Source of the DNA: UBA1413 sp964395045
Lineage (GTDB): Bacteria; Bacteroidota; Bacteroidia; Bacteroidales; Prolixibacteraceae
NCBI GenBank assembly: GCA_964395045.1
Contig: CAYNBE010000127.1
Coordinates: 1 to 11,057 of the forward strand
Direction: 5' to 3'
Length of the DNA stretch: 11,057 nt
Shown in pieces: positions 1 through 6,741 of this stretch. Numbering within the stretch: position 1 is the stretch's first letter; every line of letters begins with the position of its first letter. Below the pieces are notes generated by a model that was not told where the DNA came from, searched no databases, and was given only the letters and a program-made list of their open reading frames with translations. The position numbers and the translations under genes were made by a program.

Positions 1-1656
1 TTTTTCTTTTTCCAGCTGTAATGTCCTGGTAGTCTGGTCACAAACATGCGAAGGACCAAAGTATTGTATTGGTCCGGGATATACAAAAGAGGTTTCCAAA
101 GCCCATTTTTCACGGTTCTCCGCAAAAAAACGGAAAGGAGCCCCTTCCAGGTCAACAAGGGCTTTCTGGATCACAGGCTTCATTTGTCCGTGACGCTTTT
201 CCATATTCATCATCATGGTGATAGGAACACCTCCGGCGCCCCACTCCTCTGCAGGCCGGGTTAGATTCCTCACCGATGCCATATACCCCGTTTTACCGGT
301 TGCTATCAGGGCTGATGCTGTATAACCCAATGAGTAACAATAATCTGCATCAAAATTGGAAGGTGCGGCACAGCGCCCTTCATATCCGAAGAAATGGTAT
401 TGGGTTCCGAATTTTCCACTGAATGTTCCTTCCTTTTTCATCAAAGCCAGCTTTTTCTTTACCATCTCACCAAGGAGAGTCTCAGTCTGGATCAGTGAAA
501 CCTGCACATTTCCGTGAGGATCCCGGTCAAGGGTCAGCTGGTTGGCGATTCCTGACGGGAGTGAATTGAAGACCCTGGATGAAGCAGGGGATAGTTTCTC
601 TGCTACCATCTGCCGCCTGATCCCTTCATCTGCTGTCGACTTCATAGCCTGCTCGAACGGTGAACCTTCCACCAGGAGGTCGTTTAACTCACCGATCAGG
701 ATATTCATTTCAGGGATATATTCAATCAGTCCTTCCGGGATCAGCGCTACTCCGAAATTCTCATCCTTTGCGGCCCTGGCGGCAACAACCGATGCAATAT
801 AATCGACAAGTTCTTCCAGCGTTTGCTTTTTTCCTGCCACCTCTTCCGAAATTAGGCAAATGTTCGGTTGAGTTTGCAACGCACACTCCAGTCCGATGTG
901 TGACGCCGACCGCCCCATCAGCTTGATAAAATGCCAGTATTTCTTTGACGAATTGGAATCCCTGGCGATATTGCCGATCAGTTCGGAATAGACTTTTGTC
1001 GCCGTATCAAAACCAAAGGAGGTCTCGATCATTTCATTCTTCAGATCCCCGTCGATTGTTTTTGGGCAACCGATCACCTGAACCCCGGCACCGTTGGCCA
1101 GGTAATATTCGGCGAGGATACAGGCATTGGTGTTGCTGTCATCTCCCCCGATAATTACCAGTGCCCCGATGTTCAACTTTTGCAGGATTTCAAGCCCTTT
1201 GTCGAACTGCGAAGGGGCTTCCAGTTTTGTGCGGCCTGAACCGATCATATCAAATCCACCAGTATTCCGGTACCCTTCCAGAAAATCGGGAGTAATTTCT
1301 ATGTATCGGTGGTCAACAAGCCCTCCGGGCCCCCCAAGAAAACCAAACAGCTTGCTTTTAGGGTTCATTTTTTTCAGTCCGTCGAGAATCCCTGCAATCA
1401 CATTGTGACCTCCGGAGGCCGGCCCTCCGGAAAGGATCACCCCCACATTCACAGGATTATATTTTCCCGCCTCTGTTCCCTGTTCAAAAGTAATCAACGG
1501 CATACCGTAAGTATGTGGAAACAGTTGCCTGATCTCGTCCTGATCAGCCACGGATTTGGTTTTTTCACCTTCAGCGGGGAACCAGTTTCCCAATAATGAT
1601 TTTGGCAATTTGGGCCTGTAATGGGCCCTTTCCTGCTGCATCGCACTTATCCTCAT
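1..1656 (-). CDS. pfp: Diphosphate-dependent 6-phosphofructokinase (PPi-PFK, long form), C-terminal end just outside the window
   Basis: Cytosolic glycolytic enzyme that reversibly phosphorylates fructose 6-phosphate using pyrophosphate. I read it by translating the minus strand from the ATG at 1656; the frame stays open to base 1 (552 codons), and the family is about 550 residues, so only a few residues and the stop are missing. Seen: N-terminus MRISAMQQERAHYRPKLP, matching the usual start of Bacteroides PPi-PFKs; glycine loop ILSGGPASGGHN at about 74-85; GGDDSNTNA at 170-178; PKTIDGDL at 198-205; MGRSASH at 247-253; FGYEGRC and PIQYFGP in the C-terminal half. The second Asp of GGDD and the Lys of PKTID sit where ATP-using PFKs such as E. 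coli PfkA have Gly, and are the known markers of pyrophosphate use. A second in-frame ATG at 1641 has a GAGGA-like sequence upstream, but the family alignment favours 1656. It is divergent from selU, with 128 bases between them and no clear functional link. Confidence 0.95.
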   Translation of the reverse strand, partial: MRISAMQQERAHYRPKLPKSLLGNWFPAEGEKTKSVADQDEIRQLFPHTYGMPLITFEQGTEAGKYNPVNVGVILSGGPASGGHNVIAGILDGLKKMNPKSKLFGFLGGPGGLVDHRYIEITPDFLEGYRNTGGFDMIGSGRTKLEAPSQFDKGLEILQKLNIGALVIIGGDDSNTNACILAEYYLANGAGVQVIGCPKTIDGDLKNEMIETSFGFDTATKVYSELIGNIARDSNSSKKYWHFIKLMGRSASHIGLECALQTQPNICLISEEVAGKKQTLEELVDYIASVVAARAAKDENFGVALIPEGLIEYIPEMNILIGELNDLLVEGSPFEQAMKSTADEGIRRQMVAEKLSPASSRVFNSLPSGIANQLTLDRDPHGNVQVSLIQTETLLGEMVKKKLALMKKEGTFSGKFGTQYHFFGYEGRCAAPSNFDADYCYSLGYTASALIATGKTGYMASVRNLTRPAEEWGAGGVPITMMMNMEKRHGQMKPVIQKALVDLEGAPFRFFAENREKWALETSFVYPGPIQYFGPSHVCDQTTRTLQLEKEK

Positions 1657-1771
1657 AGAAACAATGATATTAGTTTTTCTCCTGAATAGCTGCTAAGATA
1701 ATCAATTATCAGGCCATTTGATACAACAGAAGGAACAGCTTCTGGGAAATTAAGGATTAATTAAATTGAAC

Positions 1772-1779
1772 TATCTTTG
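1772..1779 (+). promoter_or_regulatory. Candidate Bacteroidota -7 box for selU-selD
   Basis: TATCTTTG fits the TAnnTTTG -7 consensus of the Bacteroidota primary sigma factor exactly. It ends only five bases before the GTG start of selU, so a transcript from it would begin at or next to the start codon. No TTG/TTTG -33 box lies at the expected 17-23 bases upstream, which weakens the call. Confidence 0.3.
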
Positions 1780-1784
1780 GCCCC

Positions 1785-2801
1785 GTGATAAAAGAGATTT
1801 CCACCAGCGATTTTCTGGCAGATCGCAGTCCGCTGATCGATGTCCGTTCACCTGCAGAATATGCAAAAGGACACATCCCCGGAGCTGTGAACATTCCCCT
1901 TTTTTCCGATGAAGAAAGGGCAACCATCGGTACGCTCTATAGAAAGGTTTCGGCCGAAAAAGCAATGGAAACGGGATTCAGGATGGTTCAGCCCAAGCTT
2001 GGAGAATTCATTGCACGGTCAATGAAAGTGGCACCCGATGGCAGGGTAACTGTCCACTGCTGGCGGGGAGGATTGAGGAGCAGCTCCTTCGCCCGCCATC
2101 TTGCTGACCACGGATTCAGCGATGTCTCTGTCATAACAGGTGGCTATAAGGCATACCGAAATCAGGTGATCCGCTGTTTTGACACCCCTCTTCAACTATA
2201 TATCATCGGGGGATTCACAGGCAGTGGAAAAACTGAGATCATCCGTCTCCTGCGGGACAATGGCCATCAGGCAATTGACCTCGAACAACTTGCAAATCAC
2301 AAAGGATCGACTTTCGGCAGTCTGGGACAGGAACCGCAACCCACTACTGAACAATTCGAGAACAACCTTTTCGATACATTATGGAAAATGAATCACCTTG
2401 CTCCTATCTGGATGGAAGATGAAAGCCGGAATATCGGGCGCGTCAACATCCCCTCCAGCCTGTTCACCCAGATGCAATCTGGTTTTCTCGTTTTCCTCAA
2501 TGTTCCGGTTGAGGCCCGGATCAAAAAACTGGTCGGTGAATATGCCGGATATCCGCCAGAAATGATTGCAGAAGCAACTTGCCGTCTTATAAAACGACTG
2601 GGGTCCCAGCACACAAAAACAGCTCTGGAATGCCTCAACAAAAAGGACTTTTTCCAGTTTACCTCCATTTTGCTGACATATTACGATAAAAAATACAGAG
2701 AAAGCTTTAAACTTCACGATCCCGAAAAGATTCGGCATATCAGTTCTCCGGTTACCGAACCGGGTATAAATATGGAATTAATCCTGAAAGTATATGAATG
2801 A
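1785..2801 (+). CDS. selU: tRNA 2-selenouridine synthase SelU/MnmH
   Basis: Replaces sulfur by selenium in the 2-thiouridine at the wobble position of certain tRNAs (Lys, Glu, Gln), through a geranylated intermediate, using selenophosphate. The 338 residues show both family domains. The N-terminal rhodanese domain has LIDVRSPAEYAKGHIPGAVNIPLF at about 17-40 and the active-site CWRGGLRSS with Cys92. The C-terminal P-loop domain has GGFTGSGKT at 142-150, followed by DLEQLANHKGSTFG (165-178) and EDESRNIG (211-218), all family signatures. E. coli YbbB is slightly longer (about 364). The start is GTG; translation from it gives the normal MIKEI... N-terminus, and there is no in-frame ATG before the rhodanese motif. 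The 3' end overlaps selD by eight bases, implying one transcript and probably coupled translation. The active-site Cys and Walker motif are intact. Confidence 0.96.
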   Translation: MIKEISTSDFLADRSPLIDVRSPAEYAKGHIPGAVNIPLFSDEERATIGTLYRKVSAEKAMETGFRMVQPKLGEFIARSMKVAPDGRVTVHCWRGGLRSSSFARHLADHGFSDVSVITGGYKAYRNQVIRCFDTPLQLYIIGGFTGSGKTEIIRLLRDNGHQAIDLEQLANHKGSTFGSLGQEPQPTTEQFENNLFDTLWKMNHLAPIWMEDESRNIGRVNIPSSLFTQMQSGFLVFLNVPVEARIKKLVGEYAGYPPEMIAEATCRLIKRLGSQHTKTALECLNKKDFFQFTSILLTYYDKKYRESFKLHDPEKIRHISSPVTEPGINMELILKVYE

Positions 2802-3828
2802 CAATATCAGGCTTACGCAATACAGCCATGGAGCCGGGTGCGGGTGTAAGATATCCCCGAAAGTGCTGGAAACCATTCTCAAGACCAATCAGCTTGGGCT
2901 GAATGATCCACGCGTGCTGGTCGGAAACGAAAATTGCGACGACGCAGCGGTGTTCGACTTGGAAAATGGAACAGCGCTGATCAGTACCACCGATTTTTTT
3001 ATGCCTATCGTCGATGACCCGTTTCTTTATGGCAGGATCTCTGCCGTCAATGCCATCAGCGACGTGTATGCCATGGGAGGGGAGCCATTGCTGGCAATTG
3101 CCATCCTGGGCTGGCCGATTGGAAAAATCGATACTGCTATTGCCGGAATGGTACTCGATGGAGGTCGGTTTGCCTGCCGCGAAGCAGGGATATCCCTGTC
3201 GGGAGGACATAGCATTGACTCCCCCGAACCGATCTTCGGACTTGCCGTAACAGGCCAGGTAAACGTCGGATCGATTAAAAGAAATAATACTGCAAAAGCC
3301 GGGTGTAAGTTGTACCTGACAAAACCACTCGGTGTCGGCATTCTGACAACTGCACAGAAACAGGGGAAACTGAAACCCGGACACTTCAGCATCGCTCCCG
3401 ACTCAATGACCAGGCTGAACAGCGTGGGGAAGGAGCTGGGAAAAATGAACGGGGTGCTTGCAATGACCGACGTCACGGGATTCGGACTCCTAGGGCACCT
3501 CGCCGAAATGTGCCGCGGCAGCAACCTCTCAGCCCTGATTGAAGCTGACCTGGTCCCCCGCTTTACAGAAGTTGACGAATATCTGGCACAAAACTGCATC
3601 CCCGGTGGAACGCACAGAAACTGGGACAGCTACGGCCACCTTGTTCACCTTGCCGACGACAACTCCCGGTTGCTGTTATGCGATCCCCAAACAAGCGGCG
3701 GCTTGCTGATTGCGGTCGAAGAGAGATCAGCCCCCTCTGTTGAAACACTGCTTCGTAACGAAAATCTGGAAAGCACACCCATCGGGGTGCTCACCGAAAA
3801 AAAAGACTATCTTATTGAAGTTTTATAG
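2794..3828 (+). CDS. selD: Selenide, water dikinase (selenophosphate synthetase) SelD
   Basis: Makes selenophosphate from selenide, ATP and water; this is the selenium donor for SelU and, where present, for selenocysteine synthesis. At 344 residues it is close to the usual length (E. coli 347) and very similar to E. coli SelD through the N-terminal half. Active-site YSHGAGCGCKISP carries Cys16 and Lys19 (E. coli Cys17/Lys20), so this is the cysteine form and not a selenoprotein. Metal/ATP aspartates are visible: Asp50 in NENCDDAAVFD, Asp67 in TTDFFMP, Asp90 in NAISDVYAMGG, Asp226 in AMTDVTGFGLLGH. GGHSID is at 137-142 and CDPQTSGG lies near the C-terminus. The ATG at 2794 lies inside the last codons of selU and gives the exact family N-terminus. 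No selA, selB or selC is seen nearby, so in this locus its visible customer is SelU. Confidence 0.97.
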   Translation: MNDNIRLTQYSHGAGCGCKISPKVLETILKTNQLGLNDPRVLVGNENCDDAAVFDLENGTALISTTDFFMPIVDDPFLYGRISAVNAISDVYAMGGEPLLAIAILGWPIGKIDTAIAGMVLDGGRFACREAGISLSGGHSIDSPEPIFGLAVTGQVNVGSIKRNNTAKAGCKLYLTKPLGVGILTTAQKQGKLKPGHFSIAPDSMTRLNSVGKELGKMNGVLAMTDVTGFGLLGHLAEMCRGSNLSALIEADLVPRFTEVDEYLAQNCIPGGTHRNWDSYGHLVHLADDNSRLLLCDPQTSGGLLIAVEERSAPSVETLLRNENLESTPIGVLTEKKDYLIEVL

Positions 3829-3922
3829 TGGAATGAAATGCCATCGTTACACAATGAAATAGCAGGTTTCGAAGATGGATTTCCAGGCTGGGATCAACGA
3901 AGTTTGATAATGAACCGCACTA

Positions 3923-3951
3923 TTTACATGGAACTTAAAAGTTCATGTAAA
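3923..3951. repeat. Inverted repeat across the 3' end of the LacI-family gene
   Basis: TTTACATG-G-AACTT pairs with AAGTTCATGTAAA: a 13-base-pair arm with one bulged G and a very small AA centre. The stop codon of the minus-strand regulator (3935-3937) lies in the tip, and the repeat sits between convergent selD and the regulator gene. It could act as a bidirectional transcription terminator or mRNA-end stabiliser, but neither strand has a T-run after it, so it is not a canonical intrinsic terminator. Confidence 0.5.
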
Positions 3952-4999
3952 AATCGATGTTTTCCCTGATAATAATATCCAGCGGGACATACTGGATTTT
4001 GGGTGGTTTGATGTTGTACATAAACAGGTCAAACATGGTCTTGACACCTTTAATCCCTTGTTGCAGAGGACTCTGGGATATTAGACAATCAATTTTCCCA
4101 TTTTTCAGATATTCAATGTTTTCCTTAACCAAATCAAATCCTGTGACATGGATGTTCAAATCATGATAAAGATGGTAACGGGCAATTAAATATGCCCTTG
4201 AATTTGTCACAAATACTCCCTTGATATGTGGATTTTTAATGTAAAATTTGGTGATTTCCCGGAAAACAATCTCTTCTTCCGTAGAACGAATGATGAAGGA
4301 TGATATGGCAGGTTTTTGTCTGGCAGAAATGTTTTCATAATATTCCATGAATCCTTTCTCGATGCTGGTCAGATTCGTAGAATTCTCCATACCCTTGACA
4401 ATGTTAAGGATTAAAATGTCGCCGTCAACTCCAGCCAACGAATGGAGTAATTTTCCCGACATGAATCCGCTTCTGTGCGTATCCGGGCCGATGTAGGTTA
4501 AATTGTTCTGACCGGGGAGGCTCGCGTCAATAAAAATGTATGGGATATTTCGATTATCAAGCTCCCTTACAAATGCAAGACTTTCTTTCTCAAAAAGAGG
4601 GGCCAGGATGACCCCGTCGGGATTCATCTGAAGGATTTTTCCGGCTTCTTCTTCAAATGAAGCTTCATCAAACAAACTATAAAAAAACGATTCGACATAA
4701 AATCCAAAGTCTTTATATCCGGCTGCAGCCTGTTGTACCCCCTGTTCAGGTAAAGACCAATAATCCTGCGAACTGAATGATTTTGGGAAAAGGGTATGAA
4801 CCGTAAAATGTTTCCCTAAAGCCAGGGTTCTGGCCAGCAGATTTGGATTATAGTTCAATTCCTTAATCGCATCGTCTATTTTCTGTTTTTTCTCAGGCGA
4901 CACTTTTCCCCGGTTATGAAGAACACGATCGACCGTGCCAGGTGAAACATTTGCATACCTGGCGATATCCTGAATCGTTATTTTTTTTGATTTTTCCAA
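3935..4999 (-). CDS. LacI-family transcriptional regulator with sugar-binding-type effector domain
   Basis: 354-residue DNA-binding repressor or activator, presumed to control the divergent aminotransferase-oxidoreductase operon. The LacI helix-turn-helix is at 7-33 (ITIQDIARYANVSPGTVDRVLHNRGKV, recognition helix from about 19), followed by the hinge helix YNPNLLARTLA at about 51-61, whose ARTL resembles the segment that inserts a Leu into the centre of LacI operators. Residues from about 66 to 350 look like a periplasmic-binding-protein fold (NPDGVILAPLFEKE, GDILILNIVKG, IKGVFVTNSRAY, VTGFDLV), normally binding a sugar or sugar derivative. The start is TTG at 4999: an in-frame TGA lies five codons upstream and there is no ATG before the helix-turn-helix. 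A good promoter lies just upstream. In the recognition helix, Pro-Gly then Asp (SPGTVDRVL) replace the commoner TVSRVL pattern. The effector cannot be told from sequence. Confidence 0.92.
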   Translation of the reverse strand: MEKSKKITIQDIARYANVSPGTVDRVLHNRGKVSPEKKQKIDDAIKELNYNPNLLARTLALGKHFTVHTLFPKSFSSQDYWSLPEQGVQQAAAGYKDFGFYVESFFYSLFDEASFEEEAGKILQMNPDGVILAPLFEKESLAFVRELDNRNIPYIFIDASLPGQNNLTYIGPDTHRSGFMSGKLLHSLAGVDGDILILNIVKGMENSTNLTSIEKGFMEYYENISARQKPAISSFIIRSTEEEIVFREITKFYIKNPHIKGVFVTNSRAYLIARYHLYHDLNIHVTGFDLVKENIEYLKNGKIDCLISQSPLQQGIKGVKTMFDLFMYNIKPPKIQYVPLDIIIRENIDFYMNF

Positions 5000-5024
5000 A
5001 AGAAAAAAGATCAGATTCCAGGTA

Positions 5025-5054
5025 CAAAATTATCCAAATGTTTCCATTCGCAAA
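5025..5054 (-). promoter_or_regulatory. Promoter of the LacI-family gene
   Basis: On the minus strand, a TTTG -33 box (5054-5051), an 18-base spacer and a TAATTTTG -7 box (5032-5025) match the Bacteroidota promoter pattern fully. Expected transcription start is near 5019, giving a leader of about 20 bases before the TTG start codon at 4999. This supports that start choice. Confidence 0.6.
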
Positions 5055-5173
5055 CAAACAGCTGGGAAGAAAAAAATTTTTCCCTGTTTTTAAAAATTAT
5101 TTTACGTTTCTCAATTTACGTAAAACATTGTATTACAGATTGTTGTAACACTTCAGGGTCGATAAAACAAAAA

Positions 5174-5191
5174 AATGTGTGGGCACACATT
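5174..5191. promoter_or_regulatory. Operator candidate O1 for the LacI-family regulator
   Basis: AATGTGTG-GG-CACACATT: perfect 8-base arms around a GG centre. It shares the TGTGTG/CACACA core with the second palindrome at 5288-5301. It lies about 120 bases upstream of the regulator's -33 box and 113 bases upstream of O2, a position suited to an auxiliary operator. Confidence 0.65.
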
Positions 5192-5287
5192 CTTATCATT
5201 TCAGTTAACTCCCCTCATGTTAAAATATTATATATCTGACGGTTGAAGTATGATTTACTTTACGTTGATATCGTCTCTGTTAATAAA

Positions 5288-5301
5288 TGTGTGCGCACAC
5301 A
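5288..5301. promoter_or_regulatory. Operator candidate O2 for the LacI-family regulator
   Basis: TGTGTGCGCACACA is a perfect 14-base palindrome with the central CG step typical of LacI-family operators, where the hinge-helix Leu inserts. It ends two bases before the -33 box of the aminotransferase promoter, so bound repressor would obstruct RNA polymerase. The same core occurs at 5174-5191. Confidence 0.75.
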
Positions 5302-5303
5302 CT

Positions 5304-5335
5304 ATTGTTTATTATTTGTCAAATATCTAATTTTG
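5304..5335 (+). promoter_or_regulatory. Promoter of the aminotransferase-oxidoreductase operon
   Basis: ATTG (5304-5307), a 20-base spacer, then TAATTTTG (5328-5335). The -7 box matches TAnnTTTG exactly and is identical to the one driving the divergent regulator. Expected start of transcription is near 5341, about 27 bases before the ATG at 5368, which rules out the longer reading frame that begins at 5287. Confidence 0.6.
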
Positions 5336-5367
5336 CCGTCTTTAGTAACTCATTTTATATTTCTGAA

Positions 5368-6738
5368 ATGGCAAAATATAGTTTAACACCCGTAGATGTT
5401 CCGGAAGTAAATACAAAGTACCGGACAATTAAAACGAAACTCCCTGTTCCTGAGTCTCTGGAGATTTTTGAATCTCTTTCAAAATCAGAACCTGTTTCCA
5501 TGATGGGGCAACCTCCTGTTGTTTGGGATAAGGCAGAAGGTTTTCAAGTTTACGACCGGTGGGGGAACAAATGGATAGACTGGTCCTCCGGTGTATTGAT
5601 TACCAACGCAGGACATGGCCGGCAGGAAATTATTGAAGGGCTGCGACAGGTCATTGAAAAAAAGCTGTTGGCTACCTATGTTTTTGTTCATGAAAAAAGG
5701 GCCGAATTAACCCAAATGCTGCAGGCCGTTGCACCCGATCCGGCGAATTACCATGTTTTTATTTTATCGACAGGAAGTGAAGCGACCGAAAACTGTATTA
5801 AACTTGCCAAGACCTATGCTATTCAGAAATACGGGCCTCAAAAAAGGATTCTTGTTTCTTTCAAAAACTCGTTTCACGGAAGGACCATGGGGGCTCAGTT
5901 GGCCGGAGGGATGGATAAACAGAAGGCCTGGCTTGTCGGCGAGGGTAAAACGTTTATTCAGGTGCCATTCCCCGATGGATACAAGAATGAAAATACCTCT
6001 TTTGACCTCTTTCTAAAAACCCTTGACGACGCCGGGGTAAAACCGGAAGAAATTGCCGGAGTAATGACCGAATCGTTTCAGGGAGTTGGCCCTGATTTCT
6101 TCCCTGTTGAATACGCCAGGAAATTGGAAGCATTCTGCCGCGAACATGACATTGTCAGTATCTTCGATGAAGTTCAGGCCGGATTCGGAAGATCGGGGAA
6201 AATGTTTGCATTTGAACATTATGGTATCAAACCCGATTTAATTGCCTGTGGAAAGGGAATTTCCTCTTCTCTTCCAATTTCAGCAGTCATAGGGCGAAAA
6301 GATATTATGGGTCTGTATGCTCCGGGGTCCATGACCTCCACGCATTCGGCAAGCCCTCTTCCTGTCGTTGCAGCAATTGAAAATATAAAAATCATTCTGA
6401 AGGAAAACCTGGTTGAACACGCGAATGAAATGGGTAAGGTTTTAGTTCCGGGAATAAAGAAGATCCGTGACAAATATCCCGATGTTCTGGGATGTGCCCA
6501 GGGTAGAGGTTTGGTGGGTGGTATTCAGGTGGTAAAGAAAGGGACGAAAATACCTGATCCTGAAATGGCACAAAGAATCAATGAAAAATGCTTCCATAAA
6601 GGGCTTTTAATGTTTGCCCCCGTCGGAATTGCAGGCGAGTGTGTAAAAATCGCACCTCCGCTTGTCATTTCAAAAGAAGCATTGATCGAAGGGCTGCAGG
6701 TACTTGAAGAAGCGTGTGACGAAATATTGGGGGAATAA
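5368..6738 (+). CDS. Class III (fold type I) PLP-dependent aminotransferase, substrate unknown
   Basis: 456-residue cytosolic aminotransferase of the GABA/ornithine aminotransferase family, which moves an amino group between an amine or omega-amino compound and a keto acid or aldehyde. Seen: GSEAT at 136-140 and SFHGRT at 168-173 (cofactor contacts), FDEVQAGFGRSG with PLP-pyridine Asp267, ACGKGISSSLP with Schiff-base Lys296, and MTSTHSASPLPVVAA around 322-336 with the phosphate-contacting Thr325. The N-terminal extension (VNTKYRTIKTKLPVPES...QPPVVWDKAEGFQVYD) marks a poorly characterised subgroup often named 'aspartate aminotransferase family protein'; that name should not be read as a substrate. 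I chose the ATG at 5368: the in-frame ATG at 5287 lies in the operator and upstream of the expected transcription start, and would add 27 residues unlike the family. The oxidoreductase gene follows after three bases. It is probably controlled by the divergent LacI regulator. Confidence 0.92.
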   Translation: MAKYSLTPVDVPEVNTKYRTIKTKLPVPESLEIFESLSKSEPVSMMGQPPVVWDKAEGFQVYDRWGNKWIDWSSGVLITNAGHGRQEIIEGLRQVIEKKLLATYVFVHEKRAELTQMLQAVAPDPANYHVFILSTGSEATENCIKLAKTYAIQKYGPQKRILVSFKNSFHGRTMGAQLAGGMDKQKAWLVGEGKTFIQVPFPDGYKNENTSFDLFLKTLDDAGVKPEEIAGVMTESFQGVGPDFFPVEYARKLEAFCREHDIVSIFDEVQAGFGRSGKMFAFEHYGIKPDLIACGKGISSSLPISAVIGRKDIMGLYAPGSMTSTHSASPLPVVAAIENIKIILKENLVEHANEMGKVLVPGIKKIRDKYPDVLGCAQGRGLVGGIQVVKKGTKIPDPEMAQRINEKCFHKGLLMFAPVGIAGECVKIAPPLVISKEALIEGLQVLEEACDEILGE

Positions 6739-6741
6739 ACG

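Larger units (their letters stand above)
5000..5367. promoter_or_regulatory. Divergent control region between the LacI regulator and the aminotransferase operon
   Basis: 368 bases without a convincing coding region, AT-rich. It contains the regulator's promoter (5025-5054), two near-identical palindromic operator candidates (5174-5191 and 5288-5301, centres 112 bases apart) and the operon promoter (5304-5335). Other structure: three copies of TTTACGT at 5101, 5115 (as the palindrome TTTACGTAAA) and 5259, and an imperfect A/T inverted repeat at 5064-5084 (GGGAAG...TTTTTCCC). The last two have no assigned role. Confidence 0.75.

Noticed and set aside
1697..1710. GATAAT-CA-ATTATC palindrome between pfp and selU
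   Set aside because: Short arms in AT-rich sequence, no second copy and no clear place relative to a promoter; chance is the simpler explanation.
1657..1784. Promoter for the phosphofructokinase gene
   Set aside because: Only one-mismatch -7 boxes (such as TATCTTAG or TATCATTG on the minus strand) were found and none has a well-spaced -33 box.
2379..2738. Minus-strand open frames inside selU (119 and 91 codons)
   Set aside because: They are shadows of a gene with complete rhodanese and P-loop motifs and have no recognisable product.
2794..2860. SelD as a selenoprotein (in-frame TGA at the active site)
   Set aside because: The active-site codon is TGC (Cys16), not TGA, and the frame is uninterrupted.
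2752..3599. Minus-strand open frames of 210 and 190 codons opposite selD
   Set aside because: SelD in the plus strand is unmistakable; the opposing frames carry no motifs and arise from codon bias.
5287..5367. 27-residue N-terminal extension of the aminotransferase from the ATG at 5287
   Set aside because: That ATG overlaps the operator palindrome and lies upstream of the -7 box, so it would not be on the mRNA; the extension has no family counterpart.
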